Shown here: piece by piece, positions 19,626 through 30,906 of the stretch
How positions within the stretch are numbered: position 1 is the stretch's first letter
Layout: each line of letters begins with the position of its first letter
NCBI GenBank assembly: GCA_031446165.1
Contig: CP132905.1
Coordinates: forward strand, 434,001 to 498,000
From: Arsenophonus sp031446165
Lineage (GTDB): Bacteria > Pseudomonadota > Gammaproteobacteria > Enterobacterales > Enterobacteriaceae
Reading direction: 5' to 3'
DNA length: 64,000 nt
Program-made: the position numbers and the translations under genes
The notes under the pieces: model-generated
The model's database searches: none
The model's input: only the letters and a program-made list of their open reading frames with translations
What the model was told of the DNA's origin: nothing

Positions 19626-20801
19626 ATGAAATTACCAATTTATTTAGATTATGCAGCAACAACACCTGTGGATTTACGTGTTGCAAAGAAAATGATGGAA
19701 TGTATCACAATAGATGGTAATTTTGGAAATCCATCTTCACGTTCACATATTTTTGGGTGGAGAGCTGAAGAAGCAGTAGATATTGCTCGTAATCAGATTG
19801 CTGATTTAGTAAATGCAGATCCATGTGAAATTATTTTTACATCAGGTGCAACAGAATCTGATAATTTAGCTTTAAAGGGCATTACTGCTTTTTTTAATAA
19901 AAAAAATAAACATATAATTACGATTAAAACAGAACATCAAGCTGTTTTGGATACTTGTAAACAATTAGAACGTGAAGGTGTTTTAATCACTTACCTGACG
20001 CCGAAAAGCAATGGTTTAATTGATTTAAATGAATTAGAAAGTGCTATAACTAATCAAACAATTTTAGTCTCTGTAATGCATGTAAATAATGAAATTGGGG
20101 TTATTCAAGATATTGCTTCTATTGGTAATCTTTGTAGTGATAGAGACATTATATTTCATGTAGATGCAACTCAATCTATAGGTAAATTGCCAATTAATTT
20201 AAAGATACTGAAGGTAGACTTGATGTCTTTTTCAGCACATAAATTATATGGACCTATGGGAATTGGTGCACTATATGTGCGTTGCCAATCAAATTTTCAA
20301 ATCTTAGCTCAACAACACGGTGGAGGTCACGAAAAAGGTATGCGTTCAGGTACATTACCTGTCCATCAAATAGTAGGGATGGGAGAAGCTTATAAGATTG
20401 CTAAGAAAGAAATGGTGACGGAAAATATAAGATTAAATTACTTAAGAAAACGTTTGTGGAGTGGCATTCAAAATATCGAAGAAATATATTTAAATGGCCA
20501 TTTTAAACATGGAGCTCCTCATATTTTAAATGTTAGTTTCGGTCATATTAATAGTAAATCTTTGATGATGGAATTAGAAGATGATTTAGCTGTTTCTTCA
20601 GGTTCAGCGTGTGCATCAGGTAGTCTGAAACCGTCATATGTATTAAAAGCTTTAGGAATAGATGATAATTTAGCATATAGTGCAATTCGTTTTTCTTTAG
20701 GACGATATACTACTGAAAAAGAAATTGATTACGTAGTTTTATTAATTCATGATGTGATTAATAAATTGCGTAATCAATTTTTGATAAAAAATATTATGTA
20801 A
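19626..20801 (+). CDS. iscS: Cysteine desulfurase IscS, tail-less
   Basis: PLP enzyme that takes sulfur from cysteine as a persulfide and passes it to Fe-S assembly, tRNA thiolation or thiamine synthesis. The 391-residue product aligns with E. coli IscS (404) from MKLPIYLDYAATTPVD through the PLP-lysine (MSFSAHKLYGPMG) and the active Cys loop SSGSACASGSLKPSYVL. After KLRNQF it diverges and stops; the last 20 or so residues of E. coli IscS (LSPLWEMY...IEWAHH), known to contact IscU, are missing. No iscR, iscU, iscA, hscBA or fdx adjoins. It may serve mainly tRNA thiolation here. Confidence 0.95.
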   Translation: MKLPIYLDYAATTPVDLRVAKKMMECITIDGNFGNPSSRSHIFGWRAEEAVDIARNQIADLVNADPCEIIFTSGATESDNLALKGITAFFNKKNKHIITIKTEHQAVLDTCKQLEREGVLITYLTPKSNGLIDLNELESAITNQTILVSVMHVNNEIGVIQDIASIGNLCSDRDIIFHVDATQSIGKLPINLKILKVDLMSFSAHKLYGPMGIGALYVRCQSNFQILAQQHGGGHEKGMRSGTLPVHQIVGMGEAYKIAKKEMVTENIRLNYLRKRLWSGIQNIEEIYLNGHFKHGAPHILNVSFGHINSKSLMMELEDDLAVSSGSACASGSLKPSYVLKALGIDDNLAYSAIRFSLGRYTTEKEIDYVVLLIHDVINKLRNQFLIKNIM

Positions 20802-20836
20802 AACTTATTTTTTTTAAACATTATCCTTAGATAATC

Positions 20837-22732
20837 TTATTTCATATATAAAGGACAATTTATACAAAATGCATAATGATTTTTTGGATCATTCATCTTT
20901 TGATACATTTGAATCTGTTGGTTAAAATCATGAATTTTATTGGATATGAATGATTGTAATGTATTGTGTATTATTATTTGAGCAATTAAAGTAAAATTTA
21001 ATAGTAGTTCATCAATAAAAGAAAATTCAGGTTGCATCCAATCGAGTACAGGAACTTTGATAGCACCTAATTCAGCTGCTTTTTGAATTGCGTCATCAAA
21101 ATCACCAATTTTATCAATCAAACCTTTATTAAAAGCATCTGAACCTATCCATATTCGACCTTGAGCAATTTTTTCTATTTCCTGTAGTTTTTTATTACGT
21201 GAATTAGCAACATATTCTATGAAAGTATGATAACTATTTTTAATTGTTAATTGCATCATATCAAGAAAATCTTTATTAATACCTTTGGTAAGAGAGATAT
21301 CTGCTAATGGTGTGTTAGATATTCCATCAGTATAAATTCCAATATTATTTAAAGTTTTTTCAAATGTATGCATTAATCCAAAAACACCGATTGATCCTGT
21401 TAAAGTTGTTGGACTGGCAATAATATAATTTGCTGGTGTAGAAATCCAATAACCACCTGATGCTGCCATCCCACCCATAGAAACAATAATTGCTTTATTG
21501 GTATCATGTACAGCTAATAATTCGTTACGAATGGTTTCTGCAGCAACAACACTACCACCAGGACTATTAATACGCAAAATAATGGCTTTTATATTTGGAT
21601 TAAGTCTTGCTTTCCGTATTTTTGTTACTATATTTTCACTACCAATAATACCAGGTTCTTCTTTTCCATTAATAATTGTTCCATTAGCAATTATTACAGC
21701 TATATTACTGAGTGTTTTTTCAGATTTTTTTATATTATTTGTGACTTTAATTGCTGATTGTTTTATATTAGCATAATCATATATACTAATATAATTATAA
21801 TGTTGTTGCTTATTATCCCAACCAAATATTTTTGTCAATTCTTTTGTTATCGCTGCATCAGTAAAAATGTGATCTATGAGATTTTTTTTAATAGCATGTT
21901 TTGCAGCATTACCATTAACACTTTGAATTTCTTTTATAAAAGTTTGCATATTAGAAAAAACATCTTTAGGATTTATTTGTCTATTTTGAGCAATTGTTGA
22001 TAAATAATTTTTCCATATTGCATTAATCCATACTGAATCGGCTTCACGTGTTTCAGAAGACATATTATCACGAAGAAATGGTTCTACTGCTGATTTATAA
22101 TTTCCAATACGAAAGATATGTGTGTTAATTTTTAGTTTATCAAGAAATGATTTATAATACAGTTTATTGGTTGAAAATCCAAAAATTTCAACATTACCTT
22201 GTGGTGACATATATATATTATTGGCGAAACTTGCTAGATAATATTGTACTTGATTGTAAGTATCTCCAATAGCATAAATTGGTTTACCATATGCTTTAAA
22301 TTCATTTAATGCTTTTCCGATATATTGTAAAGCAGGTTGATCTGCATTAATTAAATTATCTAATTGTAACACAATCCCGGTAATCTTATCATCATAAATT
22401 GCACGACGAATAATATTTACAATATCAAATAATGAATTTTCGTATATTTTGTTATTTGATTTACCCAATAATTTTTGAGTAATTTTGTCAATAGGATTAG
22501 GAATAGAAATTTGGTCTACTATCACCCCTTTTAGATTAATAAGTAAAGCACCATTATATTGATTGTTGTATATATTTTCGTTTTTATATACAAAATAAGC
22601 ACTTATTGCAATAAAAATAAGTATAAGACAAATTAAACTATTGATGAATTGTCTAATAAAATTGATGAATTGCCAAATAAGCTTTAAAAGCGTGAATACA
22701 AAATTCATTACTATGAAATTCCATTGTTTCAA
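20837..22732 (-). CDS. sppA: Signal peptide peptidase A (protease IV)
   Basis: Inner-membrane serine protease that degrades cleaved signal peptides. The 631-residue product (E. coli 618) has one N-terminal membrane segment (about residues 35-50) and two homologous S49 halves. The catalytic Lys is in the first half (RIGNYKSAVEPFLRDNMS), and the catalytic Ser in the second (MGGMAASGGYWISTPAN). Alignment holds to the last residues (NHYAFCINCPLYMK). The two short plus-strand frames inside it are shadows. It works downstream of lepB. Confidence 0.96.
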   Translation of the reverse strand: MKQWNFIVMNFVFTLLKLIWQFINFIRQFINSLICLILIFIAISAYFVYKNENIYNNQYNGALLINLKGVIVDQISIPNPIDKITQKLLGKSNNKIYENSLFDIVNIIRRAIYDDKITGIVLQLDNLINADQPALQYIGKALNEFKAYGKPIYAIGDTYNQVQYYLASFANNIYMSPQGNVEIFGFSTNKLYYKSFLDKLKINTHIFRIGNYKSAVEPFLRDNMSSETREADSVWINAIWKNYLSTIAQNRQINPKDVFSNMQTFIKEIQSVNGNAAKHAIKKNLIDHIFTDAAITKELTKIFGWDNKQQHYNYISIYDYANIKQSAIKVTNNIKKSEKTLSNIAVIIANGTIINGKEEPGIIGSENIVTKIRKARLNPNIKAIILRINSPGGSVVAAETIRNELLAVHDTNKAIIVSMGGMAASGGYWISTPANYIIASPTTLTGSIGVFGLMHTFEKTLNNIGIYTDGISNTPLADISLTKGINKDFLDMMQLTIKNSYHTFIEYVANSRNKKLQEIEKIAQGRIWIGSDAFNKGLIDKIGDFDDAIQKAAELGAIKVPVLDWMQPEFSFIDELLLNFTLIAQIIIHNTLQSFISNKIHDFNQQIQMYQKMNDPKNHYAFCINCPLYMK

Positions 22733-22866
22733 ATGCTAGATATAAAATTATATGATCAAGATACTTATTTTAAGTAATACAATATATCAGTCAGTAATTA
22801 TTCTAGATAAATAATCTTCTATGATAATTATGATATCAGAAAATAAAATTTAAATCTTTATGTTTA

Positions 22867-23670
22867 TTAAAATTGAAATTTTGCCCAAATAGGAGCATGA
22901 TCCGAAGGTTTTTTCATACTTTTAATTTCATAGTCAATACCCGTGTCAATACAATAATTAAATAATAAGTTTGATGCTAGGATTAAATCGACTCTTAAAC
23001 CCCGATTTTTTTCAAAACCTTTTGAACGATAATCAAACCAAGAAAATTGATTTATAGTATCTGGATTTTTTTGACGATAAGTATCGATCAATCCCAAAGA
23101 TTTCAATTTGTCTATCCATTGACGTTCTTCTGGTAAGAAAGAACATTTTCCTATATTTAACCAACGTTTTTTATTAACTTCACCAATGCCAACATCTTTA
23201 TCTGTTGGACTGATATTCATATCTCCCATGAGAATAATGTGAGATCGTGATATAATATGATTTTTTAAGTAAAGATATAGATCTTTATAAAATTTTTTTT
23301 TTGCAATAAATTTTGTTGGATGATTACGACATTCACCTTGCGGAAAATACCCATTTATTACAGTAATTATTCCTTGTTTTGTTTTTATATCTGCCATAAT
23401 AATACGACGTTGAGCATTATCTTCATTTGGAAAACCTTTTTGAATAGTTATTGGTTTGTTTTTAAAAAATAGTGCCACACCATAATGTGCTTTTTGTCCA
23501 TAATAAAAAACATAATAACCTAGCTCATGTACTTCTTTTAAGGGGAATGCATTATCTGCTACTTTTGTTTCTTGTAAACCAATTACATCTGGTTGATGTT
23601 TGTTAATAATAGCTTCAAGTTGATGGATATGTGCTCTTAGGCTATTAATATTAAATGAAATAAATTTCAT
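22867..23670 (-). CDS. xthA: Exodeoxyribonuclease III
   Basis: Main apurinic/apyrimidinic endonuclease and 3'-repair enzyme. The 267-residue product (E. coli 268) shows the metal and catalytic motifs of the family: FNINSLRAH, GLQETK (metal-binding Glu), NGYFPQGE, LMGDMNISPTDKD and, at the end, PSDHAPIWA (catalytic His). It processes the abasic sites made by Ung. Confidence 0.96.
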   Translation of the reverse strand: MKFISFNINSLRAHIHQLEAIINKHQPDVIGLQETKVADNAFPLKEVHELGYYVFYYGQKAHYGVALFFKNKPITIQKGFPNEDNAQRRIIMADIKTKQGIITVINGYFPQGECRNHPTKFIAKKKFYKDLYLYLKNHIISRSHIILMGDMNISPTDKDVGIGEVNKKRWLNIGKCSFLPEERQWIDKLKSLGLIDTYRQKNPDTINQFSWFDYRSKGFEKNRGLRVDLILASNLLFNYCIDTGIDYEIKSMKKPSDHAPIWAKFQF

Positions 23671-25298
23671 TAAGAATCCTATATTTACGATATTTAAAAA
23701 TTTATAAAAGATATTGTATCAGATTGATTTTATCAATGTAATGTATTAGATTTATAAAATCGTTGGTAAAATTAATATTTTTTGACTTTTAGGAGTTTGG
23801 ACTATATTTTTTTACAAGAGATTTTGAACATTAAAGTATTTTTAAAATATTTATATGGTTTTTTATAAAAAAATTAGTAAGAAGATTTTTTAAAAAAATG
23901 ATTTTTAAGAAAATATTTTATGAAATTTAAATTCAGTTTATTTTTTATTATCTGTTATGCAATAATTTTCTTTCAAAAAAAAATTGATAAAAAGAAAGTT
24001 TTTTTATAAAAAATATAATAAATATTCTAAATATTGAAAAAAGCTAAAGTTTTTAAAAAATAATTTATATTAATTATCATTATGATGTTGCATAAGAATA
24101 GCATTCTGAAAATTTATATAATAATTATCATATTATTTTTTTATAGTACAGATATTATCTTTCTTTATAAGAATATTTTATCAATACTTAATATTTTTAA
24201 TTTTTCTTTTGTATAAAAAATATTATTTATTTTTGCTAATCATTGTTTTTTGTTGTATTTAATCATATTTTATGCATTCTATATATAGAAGATCAGTTTT
24301 TAAAACTACTATTTGCATTAAAAAATATTAAAAAATGTTTTGTTTATAATAAATATATGTAAATATTCCTGATATGAGATATTATTATAATTGATTATTT
24401 TTTATGAATTAAATTTTATTATCACAATGTATTTATAATAATTTTTAAAATTTATATTTCAGAAATAATCTGTATTATCTAAAATTTATAATATAATTAA
24501 CAAAATATTTTTTTTACAAGGTGTAAAGAAAAATATATTACAATAAAATATTGATTATTTGATATTTTTTTAAAAAAAATGATTCTAATGATATATCATG
24601 TATGTTTATAAAAGATATTTTTATTTTAATATTATTAGTTTTTTATAAAAATTAAAATCTAAGATTTTATGAAAAAATTTTGTTATCTTTTTTATATAGT
24701 TTCAATTTTTTGATTATTATAAATCATTTATAAAAAAACATTATTATATTAGAATATTTTCTATATATTTATATTATATATTTAATATTAAAAAATTAAT
24801 TATATTTTTCAAAACCTTTTTAAAATTATATTTAATATTTTATATGATATTTTTATTGAAAGTATACATTTTATTTTATTTATATTTTACATTTATTTTT
24901 TTAAATCTAATTTTTAGATCGATAAATATTAATTATCTTGATAATTTAATTTTAAAAAGTTGTTAATATATTAACAATATTATTTTGATATATAAAATAT
25001 TTTTTAAAATAGAACTCGTATATGAAAAACTTATTTTTTAGAACAATTTTTTAATAAAATATTTTTTTATTAACTATAAAATGGTTTTATCAATTTTTTT
25101 TTAAAAATATTATTAAAAATAATTAAATAAACATAACCTATTAATTTTTATATAAATATTCATATTCTTGACATTAGAAGAAGTATATTCGCCTGATTTT
25201 TTATTTATTTTTTATATTTACTGATATATTCTAAAAAAATATTTTTAATTTTTTTGATTTTTTTAAAGTATATTTAAAATATAAAATTTGGAATAAAA
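23671..25298. other. 1.6 kb gene-free region before galU
   Basis: Extremely A+T-rich, with stop codons in all frames and long homopolymer runs. No remnant, RNA or repeat could be recognised on either strand. Confidence 0.55.
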
Positions 25299-26210
25299 AT
25301 GGAATTTAAAAAACAAAAAAAAAGAGTTAATAAAGTGGTTATCCCTGTTGCTGGATTAGGCACTCGTATGTTGCCAGCAACTAAAGCCATTCCTAAAGAA
25401 ATGTTGCCTTTAGCAGATAAACCACTTATTCAATATGTAGTTAATGAATGTATATCTGCAGGTATAAATGAAATCATATTAGTCACTCATTCTTCAAAAA
25501 ATTCTATAGAAAATCATTTTGATACGAGTTTTGAATTAGAAGCTATTTTAGAAAAAAGAGTTAAAAGACAATTATTGAATGATGTACAATCTATATGTCC
25601 TAATCATGTAACAATTATGCAAACCAGACAGGGTATTGCAAAAGGATTGGGACATGCAATTTTATGTGCAAAACCATTAGTAGGAGAAGAACCTTTTGCT
25701 GTAGTGTTGCCTGATGTTATTATTAATCAATATTCATCTAAGTTTACAAAGTGTAACTTAAGCATGATGTTAATGCGTTATTATGAAACATCGTTTAGTC
25801 AAATTCTTGTGGAATCTGTTACATTGAAAGAATGTATATCAAATTATGGTGTTGTTGATTGTAATAATTATGAATTACAACCAGGTGAAAGTAAAATTAT
25901 CAAAGGTGTTATTGAAAAACCTACAATTAATGAAGCACCTTCAAATTTATCTATAGTTGGTCGTTATGTTCTTTCAGAAAAAATTTGGAATTTATTAGAA
26001 AAAACTAAAACTGGACACGGAGATGAAATTCAATTAACAGATGCGATTGAAATGTTAATAGAGCATACACCAGTTGAGGCTTACCATTTACATGGTAAAA
26101 GTTATGATTGTGGCAATAAATTAGGTTATATGAAAGCATTTGTAGAATATAGCATGCAACATGAATTATTAGGTTATGAATTTTCTACATGGATAAAAAA
26201 TATGTTTTAA
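25299..26210 (+). CDS. galU: UTP-glucose-1-phosphate uridylyltransferase
   Basis: Makes UDP-glucose for envelope sugars. The 303-residue product (E. coli 302) shows the nucleotide-binding start VVIPVAGLGTRMLPATKAIPKE, the catalytic block GLGHAILCAKPLVG with FAVVLPDVI, and the sugar-binding GVIEKP and GKSYDCGNKLGYM. It is followed by hns on the opposite strand, as in E. coli. Confidence 0.97.
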   Translation: MEFKKQKKRVNKVVIPVAGLGTRMLPATKAIPKEMLPLADKPLIQYVVNECISAGINEIILVTHSSKNSIENHFDTSFELEAILEKRVKRQLLNDVQSICPNHVTIMQTRQGIAKGLGHAILCAKPLVGEEPFAVVLPDVIINQYSSKFTKCNLSMMLMRYYETSFSQILVESVTLKECISNYGVVDCNNYELQPGESKIIKGVIEKPTINEAPSNLSIVGRYVLSEKIWNLLEKTKTGHGDEIQLTDAIEMLIEHTPVEAYHLHGKSYDCGNKLGYMKAFVEYSMQHELLGYEFSTWIKNMF

Positions 26211-26466
26211 ACTTATTATTAATTATTCACCATAATAATAAATTTAATGGCACAATAAATGTTGTAATTTATTAAATATTTATTTATAATGATTATTGTA
26301 TTTAATAATAAAAATTGTGATATTTAAATAATATTTTGAGTTCTAGATTTTATTAATCAATAAATCTTGACATAATTTTATTATAATTTTTAAAAAAATA
26401 GTAATTTTAATACATGTAATGTATTTTTTAGTTATTGTTAAATATAATATATTGATATTTTTTATT

Positions 26467-26496
26467 AAAAATACTCTTTCTATAAAGAGTATTTTT
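26467..26496. terminator. Terminator between galU and hns
   Basis: A 13-bp perfect stem (26467-26479 with 26484-26496) around the loop CTAT, with A/T ends that supply a U run in either direction. It lies 13 bases after the hns stop. Confidence 0.75.
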
Positions 26497-26509
26497 AATT
26501 GAAAAATAT

Positions 26510-26929
26510 TTAGATTAAAAAATCATCTAATTTTTTCCCATTTTTCTCCATTGCTTGTTTAATAATAGCTGGTGTTCGACCTTGACCAGTCCATGTTTTT
26601 ATTTCTCCATTTTTATTTTTATACTGATATTTAGCTGGCCGTAAAGCACGTTTATTGCGATCCGTTATTTTAGGAGATGGAGTTTTTGCGGTTACTAAAT
26701 CATCTAAGCTTAGTCCTTCTCCTTCAAGTAATTTAATATATTTTGCAATCTTTTTGGTATGGGCTTCCAATTGTGCTTTTGCTTGATTTTCATCTTCACG
26801 ACGTTCTTCTACAACTGTATTAAATTTATCTTGTATTTCTTGCAATGATTCTAAAGGAATTTCTCTTGCTATTGCACGCAAAGTACGAATATTATTTAAT
26901 GATTTAAAATATTTAAATGAATCGCTCAT
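26510..26929 (-). CDS. hns: Nucleoid protein H-NS
   Basis: Binds curved A+T-rich DNA and silences transcription. The 139-residue product has the N-terminal oligomerisation region (SLNNIRTLRAIAREIPLESLQEIQDKF), a charged coiled-coil linker and the C-terminal DNA-binding domain with the hook motif TWTGQGRTPAIIKQAM. In a genome this rich in A+T, nearly everything is a potential H-NS target, so its keeping is notable. Position beside galU matches E. coli. Confidence 0.96.
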   Translation of the reverse strand: MSDSFKYFKSLNNIRTLRAIAREIPLESLQEIQDKFNTVVEERREDENQAKAQLEAHTKKIAKYIKLLEGEGLSLDDLVTAKTPSPKITDRNKRALRPAKYQYKNKNGEIKTWTGQGRTPAIIKQAMEKNGKKLDDFLI

Positions 26930-28208
26930 TTTCTTAATCTCAAATTGAAATGAATTTTTTATAATGCTCTATAATAATAGAGTGCTATTCTATTTTCCGC
27001 AATAGTGAAATTAAAAAATGAATTGAAATTTATTTTTATATAAAGCAATATAAAGTTATATTTAAAATATTTTTATGTATTAAAATTTTTTAAAATATAT
27101 ATATACTAAATTTTATTTTTTAATGATAAATATTGTATATGTAAAAAAATATTTTTAACATTAAATATGTATTTAATAAAATTATTATTAATAATATATA
27201 GAATAATTAAAAATTGTTCACAAATAATGTATGATACATGACTTAACAAATATCCAATAATTAATACTTAATATTTGATTATATTTTTTGTTAAAAATAA
27301 TTCAAATTTTTAACGTAAAAATTTTTTATAGAAAAGTATGATTTTAATATATATTATAAAATATAACTGACTATGTTATTTTTAATATTAATATATTTAT
27401 TAAAAATATTAATATTCTGAATCGTTTATATTTGTATTGTTATTGTCAATATTTATAAATATTAATTTATTGAATTTGATTATAAATATTAATTAGTATT
27501 TATTCTTATTATTTAAGCATAAGATATATTTATATCATAAATATTTATTTCGTAGAATTTAATATAATAAAAATATTTATATATTAAGGTACTATAATTT
27601 ATGATTTTTAAAATATAAAGTGTTAATTAATATGATTTGTTATCATATAACTGATTATTAATATATTTTGCATGTTTTTTGATAAACATTCTTTGGTAAT
27701 ATATAAAAATTTTATGATAAAAAATATGTTTTCAATAATTTAGTGTATGCTAAAATATCCCGTTAAAAATAAATTACATATATTTTATATTTACAATAAC
27801 TATGAAATATCACAAATATTTGATGAATTTTTAATAAAGTAATTTGAATATATATAAACAATTCTTTTTAAAAAATTATAAGATATAAAAATTATGATAT
27901 TTTGTAAATGTACGTAAATATATTCCATGTTTATAGTTTTTATTTAAAATTATTGATTAAAAAATAATAGATAATTTTATTATTTTTGTGATGATTTATT
28001 TTTTAATATGTATATGATTTTTTTTATTAAGAAGATCTGTAATTTTAATTTAACATTATATAATACATGTTATTAAATAAATTTTATTTTAAATGTATTT
28101 TATTAGTTTTGTAATATATGATAAAAATATTTTTCTCTCTATATAGTAAATATTATTATATAATTAATTTTTAGTAAAAAATTAATCAGTAAATTAAGGA
28201 AGTTAATT
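26930..28208. other. 1.3 kb gene-free region between hns and ychE
   Basis: tdk and adhE lie here in E. coli. The DNA is now low-complexity A+T with only the small hns leader hairpin near its start; no coding remnant could be read. Confidence 0.5.
26967..26982 (-). promoter_or_regulatory. Small hairpin in the hns leader
   Basis: CTCTAT/ATAGAG around a four-base loop, about 40 bases upstream of the hns start. Whether it is in the transcript or a protein site is unknown. Confidence 0.3.
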
Positions 28209-28850
28209 GTGCTGAGTACTATCTTTGATTTTAATAATTATATAAATTTTTTTTTAGCTCTTTTTGTTATAGTTAATCCAATAGGAATTTTACCTATATT
28301 TATTACTATGACTAATAATCATTCTTTTTCTGAAAGAAATCATACTAATTTCGTAGCAAATTTTTCAGTAGCTATTATTTTATGTATTTCTTTATTAATT
28401 GGAAAAACATTTTTACAATTACTCGGTATTTCTATTGATGCTTTTCGAATTGCTGGTGGAATAGTCATTGTAAGTATTTCTATGTCTATGATAAGTAATA
28501 CACAAGATCAAAAATACAATAAAAAAGAAAAATTAGACACTATTATTCAAAATAATATTGGTGTTGTTCCTTTAGCACTGCCATTAATGGCAGGTCCAGG
28601 AGCAATCAGTTCATGTATTGTTTGGTCTTCACGTGTAGAAGGATGGGAAAATTTACTAGGGTTAATTGTGACGAGTGTTTTATTTGCTTTTTTTTGTTGG
28701 TTGTTATTTCGATCCAGCAATATATTAATTAAATATTTAAATAAAACTGCAATTAATGTTATTACGCGTATTATTGGATTATTGTTAATATCATTAGGTA
28801 TTGAGTTTATTATCACAGGGTTAATATCTGTATTTTCCGTATTATTATGA
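28209..28850 (+). CDS. ychE: MarC-family inner-membrane protein YchE
   Basis: Integral membrane protein of the MarC/UPF0056 family, whose substrate is not established. The 213-residue product (E. coli 215) starts at GTG and has six predicted membrane segments, the typical NPIGILPIF near the start and the conserved PLALPLMAGPGAIS in the middle. In E. coli it sits between adhE and the opp operon, close to cls; here opp is gone and clsA follows directly on the other strand. Confidence 0.9.
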   Translation: MLSTIFDFNNYINFFLALFVIVNPIGILPIFITMTNNHSFSERNHTNFVANFSVAIILCISLLIGKTFLQLLGISIDAFRIAGGIVIVSISMSMISNTQDQKYNKKEKLDTIIQNNIGVVPLALPLMAGPGAISSCIVWSSRVEGWENLLGLIVTSVLFAFFCWLLFRSSNILIKYLNKTAINVITRIIGLLLISLGIEFIITGLISVFSVLL

Positions 28851-28938
28851 TCTAAAAATAATGTTTTTTAAATGAGAATAACAAATATGCAATAATTAAT
28901 TTTTAATTTACATGATATTTTATTAAAAATAAAATAAC

Positions 28939-30438
28939 TTATATATAAATAATTTTAGGTCTTATATTATAAATGTAATTATAATAATGGGCTAAAAAAT
29001 AACAAATACGCTCCATCAGACGATTCCATAATGGACGTTTTTCCCAGTTTTCATGAATTAAAGCTATAGAACGATTTATATAATTATACTGAATTAGAGT
29101 TAAATGATTGCTAAATCTTTCATCATCAATCACAACAGTAATTTCAAAATTTAAGCAAAGACTTCTCATGTCTAAATTAACAGAACCAATTAAACTTAGT
29201 TGACCGTCTACAGAGATACTTTTTGTGTGCAGAAGCCCATCATTGAATTGATAAATTTTTACGCCTGCTTCCAATAATTCAGAATAAAATGCTCGACTTG
29301 CCCAACCTACTAAAAAAGAATTATTTTTATTAGGAATAACCATTAATACTTCAACACCTCTCATTGCTGTACTGCAAATTGCATGTATTAAATTATCAGT
29401 AGGGACAAAATAAGGAGTCGTAAGAATTAATTTTTTACGGGCAGAAAAAATGGTAAGTATTAATGATTGCTGTATTAATTCTTTAGGGAAACCAGGACCG
29501 GAAGCAATAACTTGAGTTGTATGAACGGTTGTTTTTTTAATTTTTTTTATTTTTTTATTAGGAAAAATTAGTGGAATATTTTGACCTGTTTCCATTTCCC
29601 AATCAAATGCATATATAATGCTTAATATTTTTGAAATTGGTCCCTCCATACGAACAATAATATCTATCCATTGCCCTACATTTAAATTTTGCTTAAAATA
29701 ACGTGGATCAACCATATTCATGCTACCAATATAAGAAATATTATTATCAATAATAATTATTTTTCTGTGCTGGCGAAGATCCATTCGACGCAAAAAAAAC
29801 CGAAATAAATTTACTTTTAATGATTCTATTAATTCTATCCCTGCTTCTCTCATTTTTTTTGGTTCTTCACTGTGAAAAAATGCCCAACTACCAGCAGAAT
29901 CAATCATAATTCTACAGTGTACACCGCGTTTTACTGCATTAATCAATGCTTCTGTTACTTTATCAACTAACCCTCCTGATTGCCAAATATAAAACACCAT
30001 TTCTATATTAGAAGATGCTAAGTTAATATCTTTTATAATTGTATTTATAGAATCTTGATAGTTTGTTAAAAGTTGAAGATTATTTCCTTTTATTCCTGAA
30101 ACTCCCTGTCTTTTTTTACATAATGAAAATAAAGGTGCAGCTGTTTTACTCGTATGTTTACAAAAAATATATTTTGACCGATTAATATCTAATATTAAAC
30201 TTTCAAATGAAGCCCACATGCTTTTTATTTTCATTATTCGTCTTTTACCAAGACGTAATTCTCCAAAAATTAAATAAAAAATTATACCTATCAGAGGAAT
30301 TATGTAGATTATTAATATCCAGGTTAATGAAGAAGTTACCGGGCGGCTTTTTAATAAAATGCGGATAGTAATTCCGACAATTATAAACCAGTAGAAAAAA
30401 ATTAAAATCCAATGTAATAATATGTAAAAAGTTATCAT
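28939..30438 (-). CDS. clsA: Cardiolipin synthase A
   Basis: Joins two phosphatidylglycerols into cardiolipin at the inner membrane. The 499-residue product has two N-terminal membrane segments and two phospholipase-D HKD motifs: HRKIIIIDNNISYIGSMN in the middle and HTKSISVDGQLSLIGSVNLD near the end. Conserved KVNLFRFFLRRMDLRQH and ASGPGFP match E. coli ClsA (486 aa). Order ychE-clsA-yciC is that of E. coli with the genes between removed. Confidence 0.96.
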   Translation of the reverse strand: MITFYILLHWILIFFYWFIIVGITIRILLKSRPVTSSLTWILIIYIIPLIGIIFYLIFGELRLGKRRIMKIKSMWASFESLILDINRSKYIFCKHTSKTAAPLFSLCKKRQGVSGIKGNNLQLLTNYQDSINTIIKDINLASSNIEMVFYIWQSGGLVDKVTEALINAVKRGVHCRIMIDSAGSWAFFHSEEPKKMREAGIELIESLKVNLFRFFLRRMDLRQHRKIIIIDNNISYIGSMNMVDPRYFKQNLNVGQWIDIIVRMEGPISKILSIIYAFDWEMETGQNIPLIFPNKKIKKIKKTTVHTTQVIASGPGFPKELIQQSLILTIFSARKKLILTTPYFVPTDNLIHAICSTAMRGVEVLMVIPNKNNSFLVGWASRAFYSELLEAGVKIYQFNDGLLHTKSISVDGQLSLIGSVNLDMRSLCLNFEITVVIDDERFSNHLTLIQYNYINRSIALIHENWEKRPLWNRLMERICYFLAHYYNYIYNIRPKIIYI

Positions 30439-30906
30439 AAATATATTTATTCCTATTTAACATGTATAGATTACTATGAATTACATGATTATGTATATAC
30501 CAAAAAATATAAAAATTGAAGGTAGCATTTTTATTAATATTTAGAATGTGTTAATTGTTTCATACTACCAATAGTATTTATCTTAGAAAGATATTTAATA
30601 TTAGATGGTTGGTTTGTATTGACAATAAACTATACTTTTAATTTGTGAAATTATAGATTTCTATTACAAATAGCAAAATATGATTTTATTTTTGTGCTTT
30701 TTTTAGAAAAAATGATTTATATTAATAAGTAAAAAAACACTTAAACTAATAAGTGTTACTAAATTTAAAAAAAATATACAAATAAAAATAAAAAACATTG
30801 CTAAATTATAATAAATTTTAATATAAATAATGATGAATAGTCTATTTTTATCTATAAGTAAATATATAAAAAAGAATTTTTTTAAATAAAACTGTATTTT
30901 ATTTTA
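30439..30906. other. Spacer between clsA and yciC
   Basis: In E. coli yciB, yciA, tonB, yciI and kch lie in this interval. No remnant was recognised in the 470 bases left. Confidence 0.5.

Noticed and set aside
21498..22000. Two plus-strand frames of 80-92 codons
   Set aside because: Antisense shadows of sppA, with hydrophobic composition typical of reversed A+T-rich coding DNA.
23671..25298. Possible CRISPR or satellite repeats in the long A+T gap
   Set aside because: Runs of A and T recur, but no unit repeats with regular spacing.
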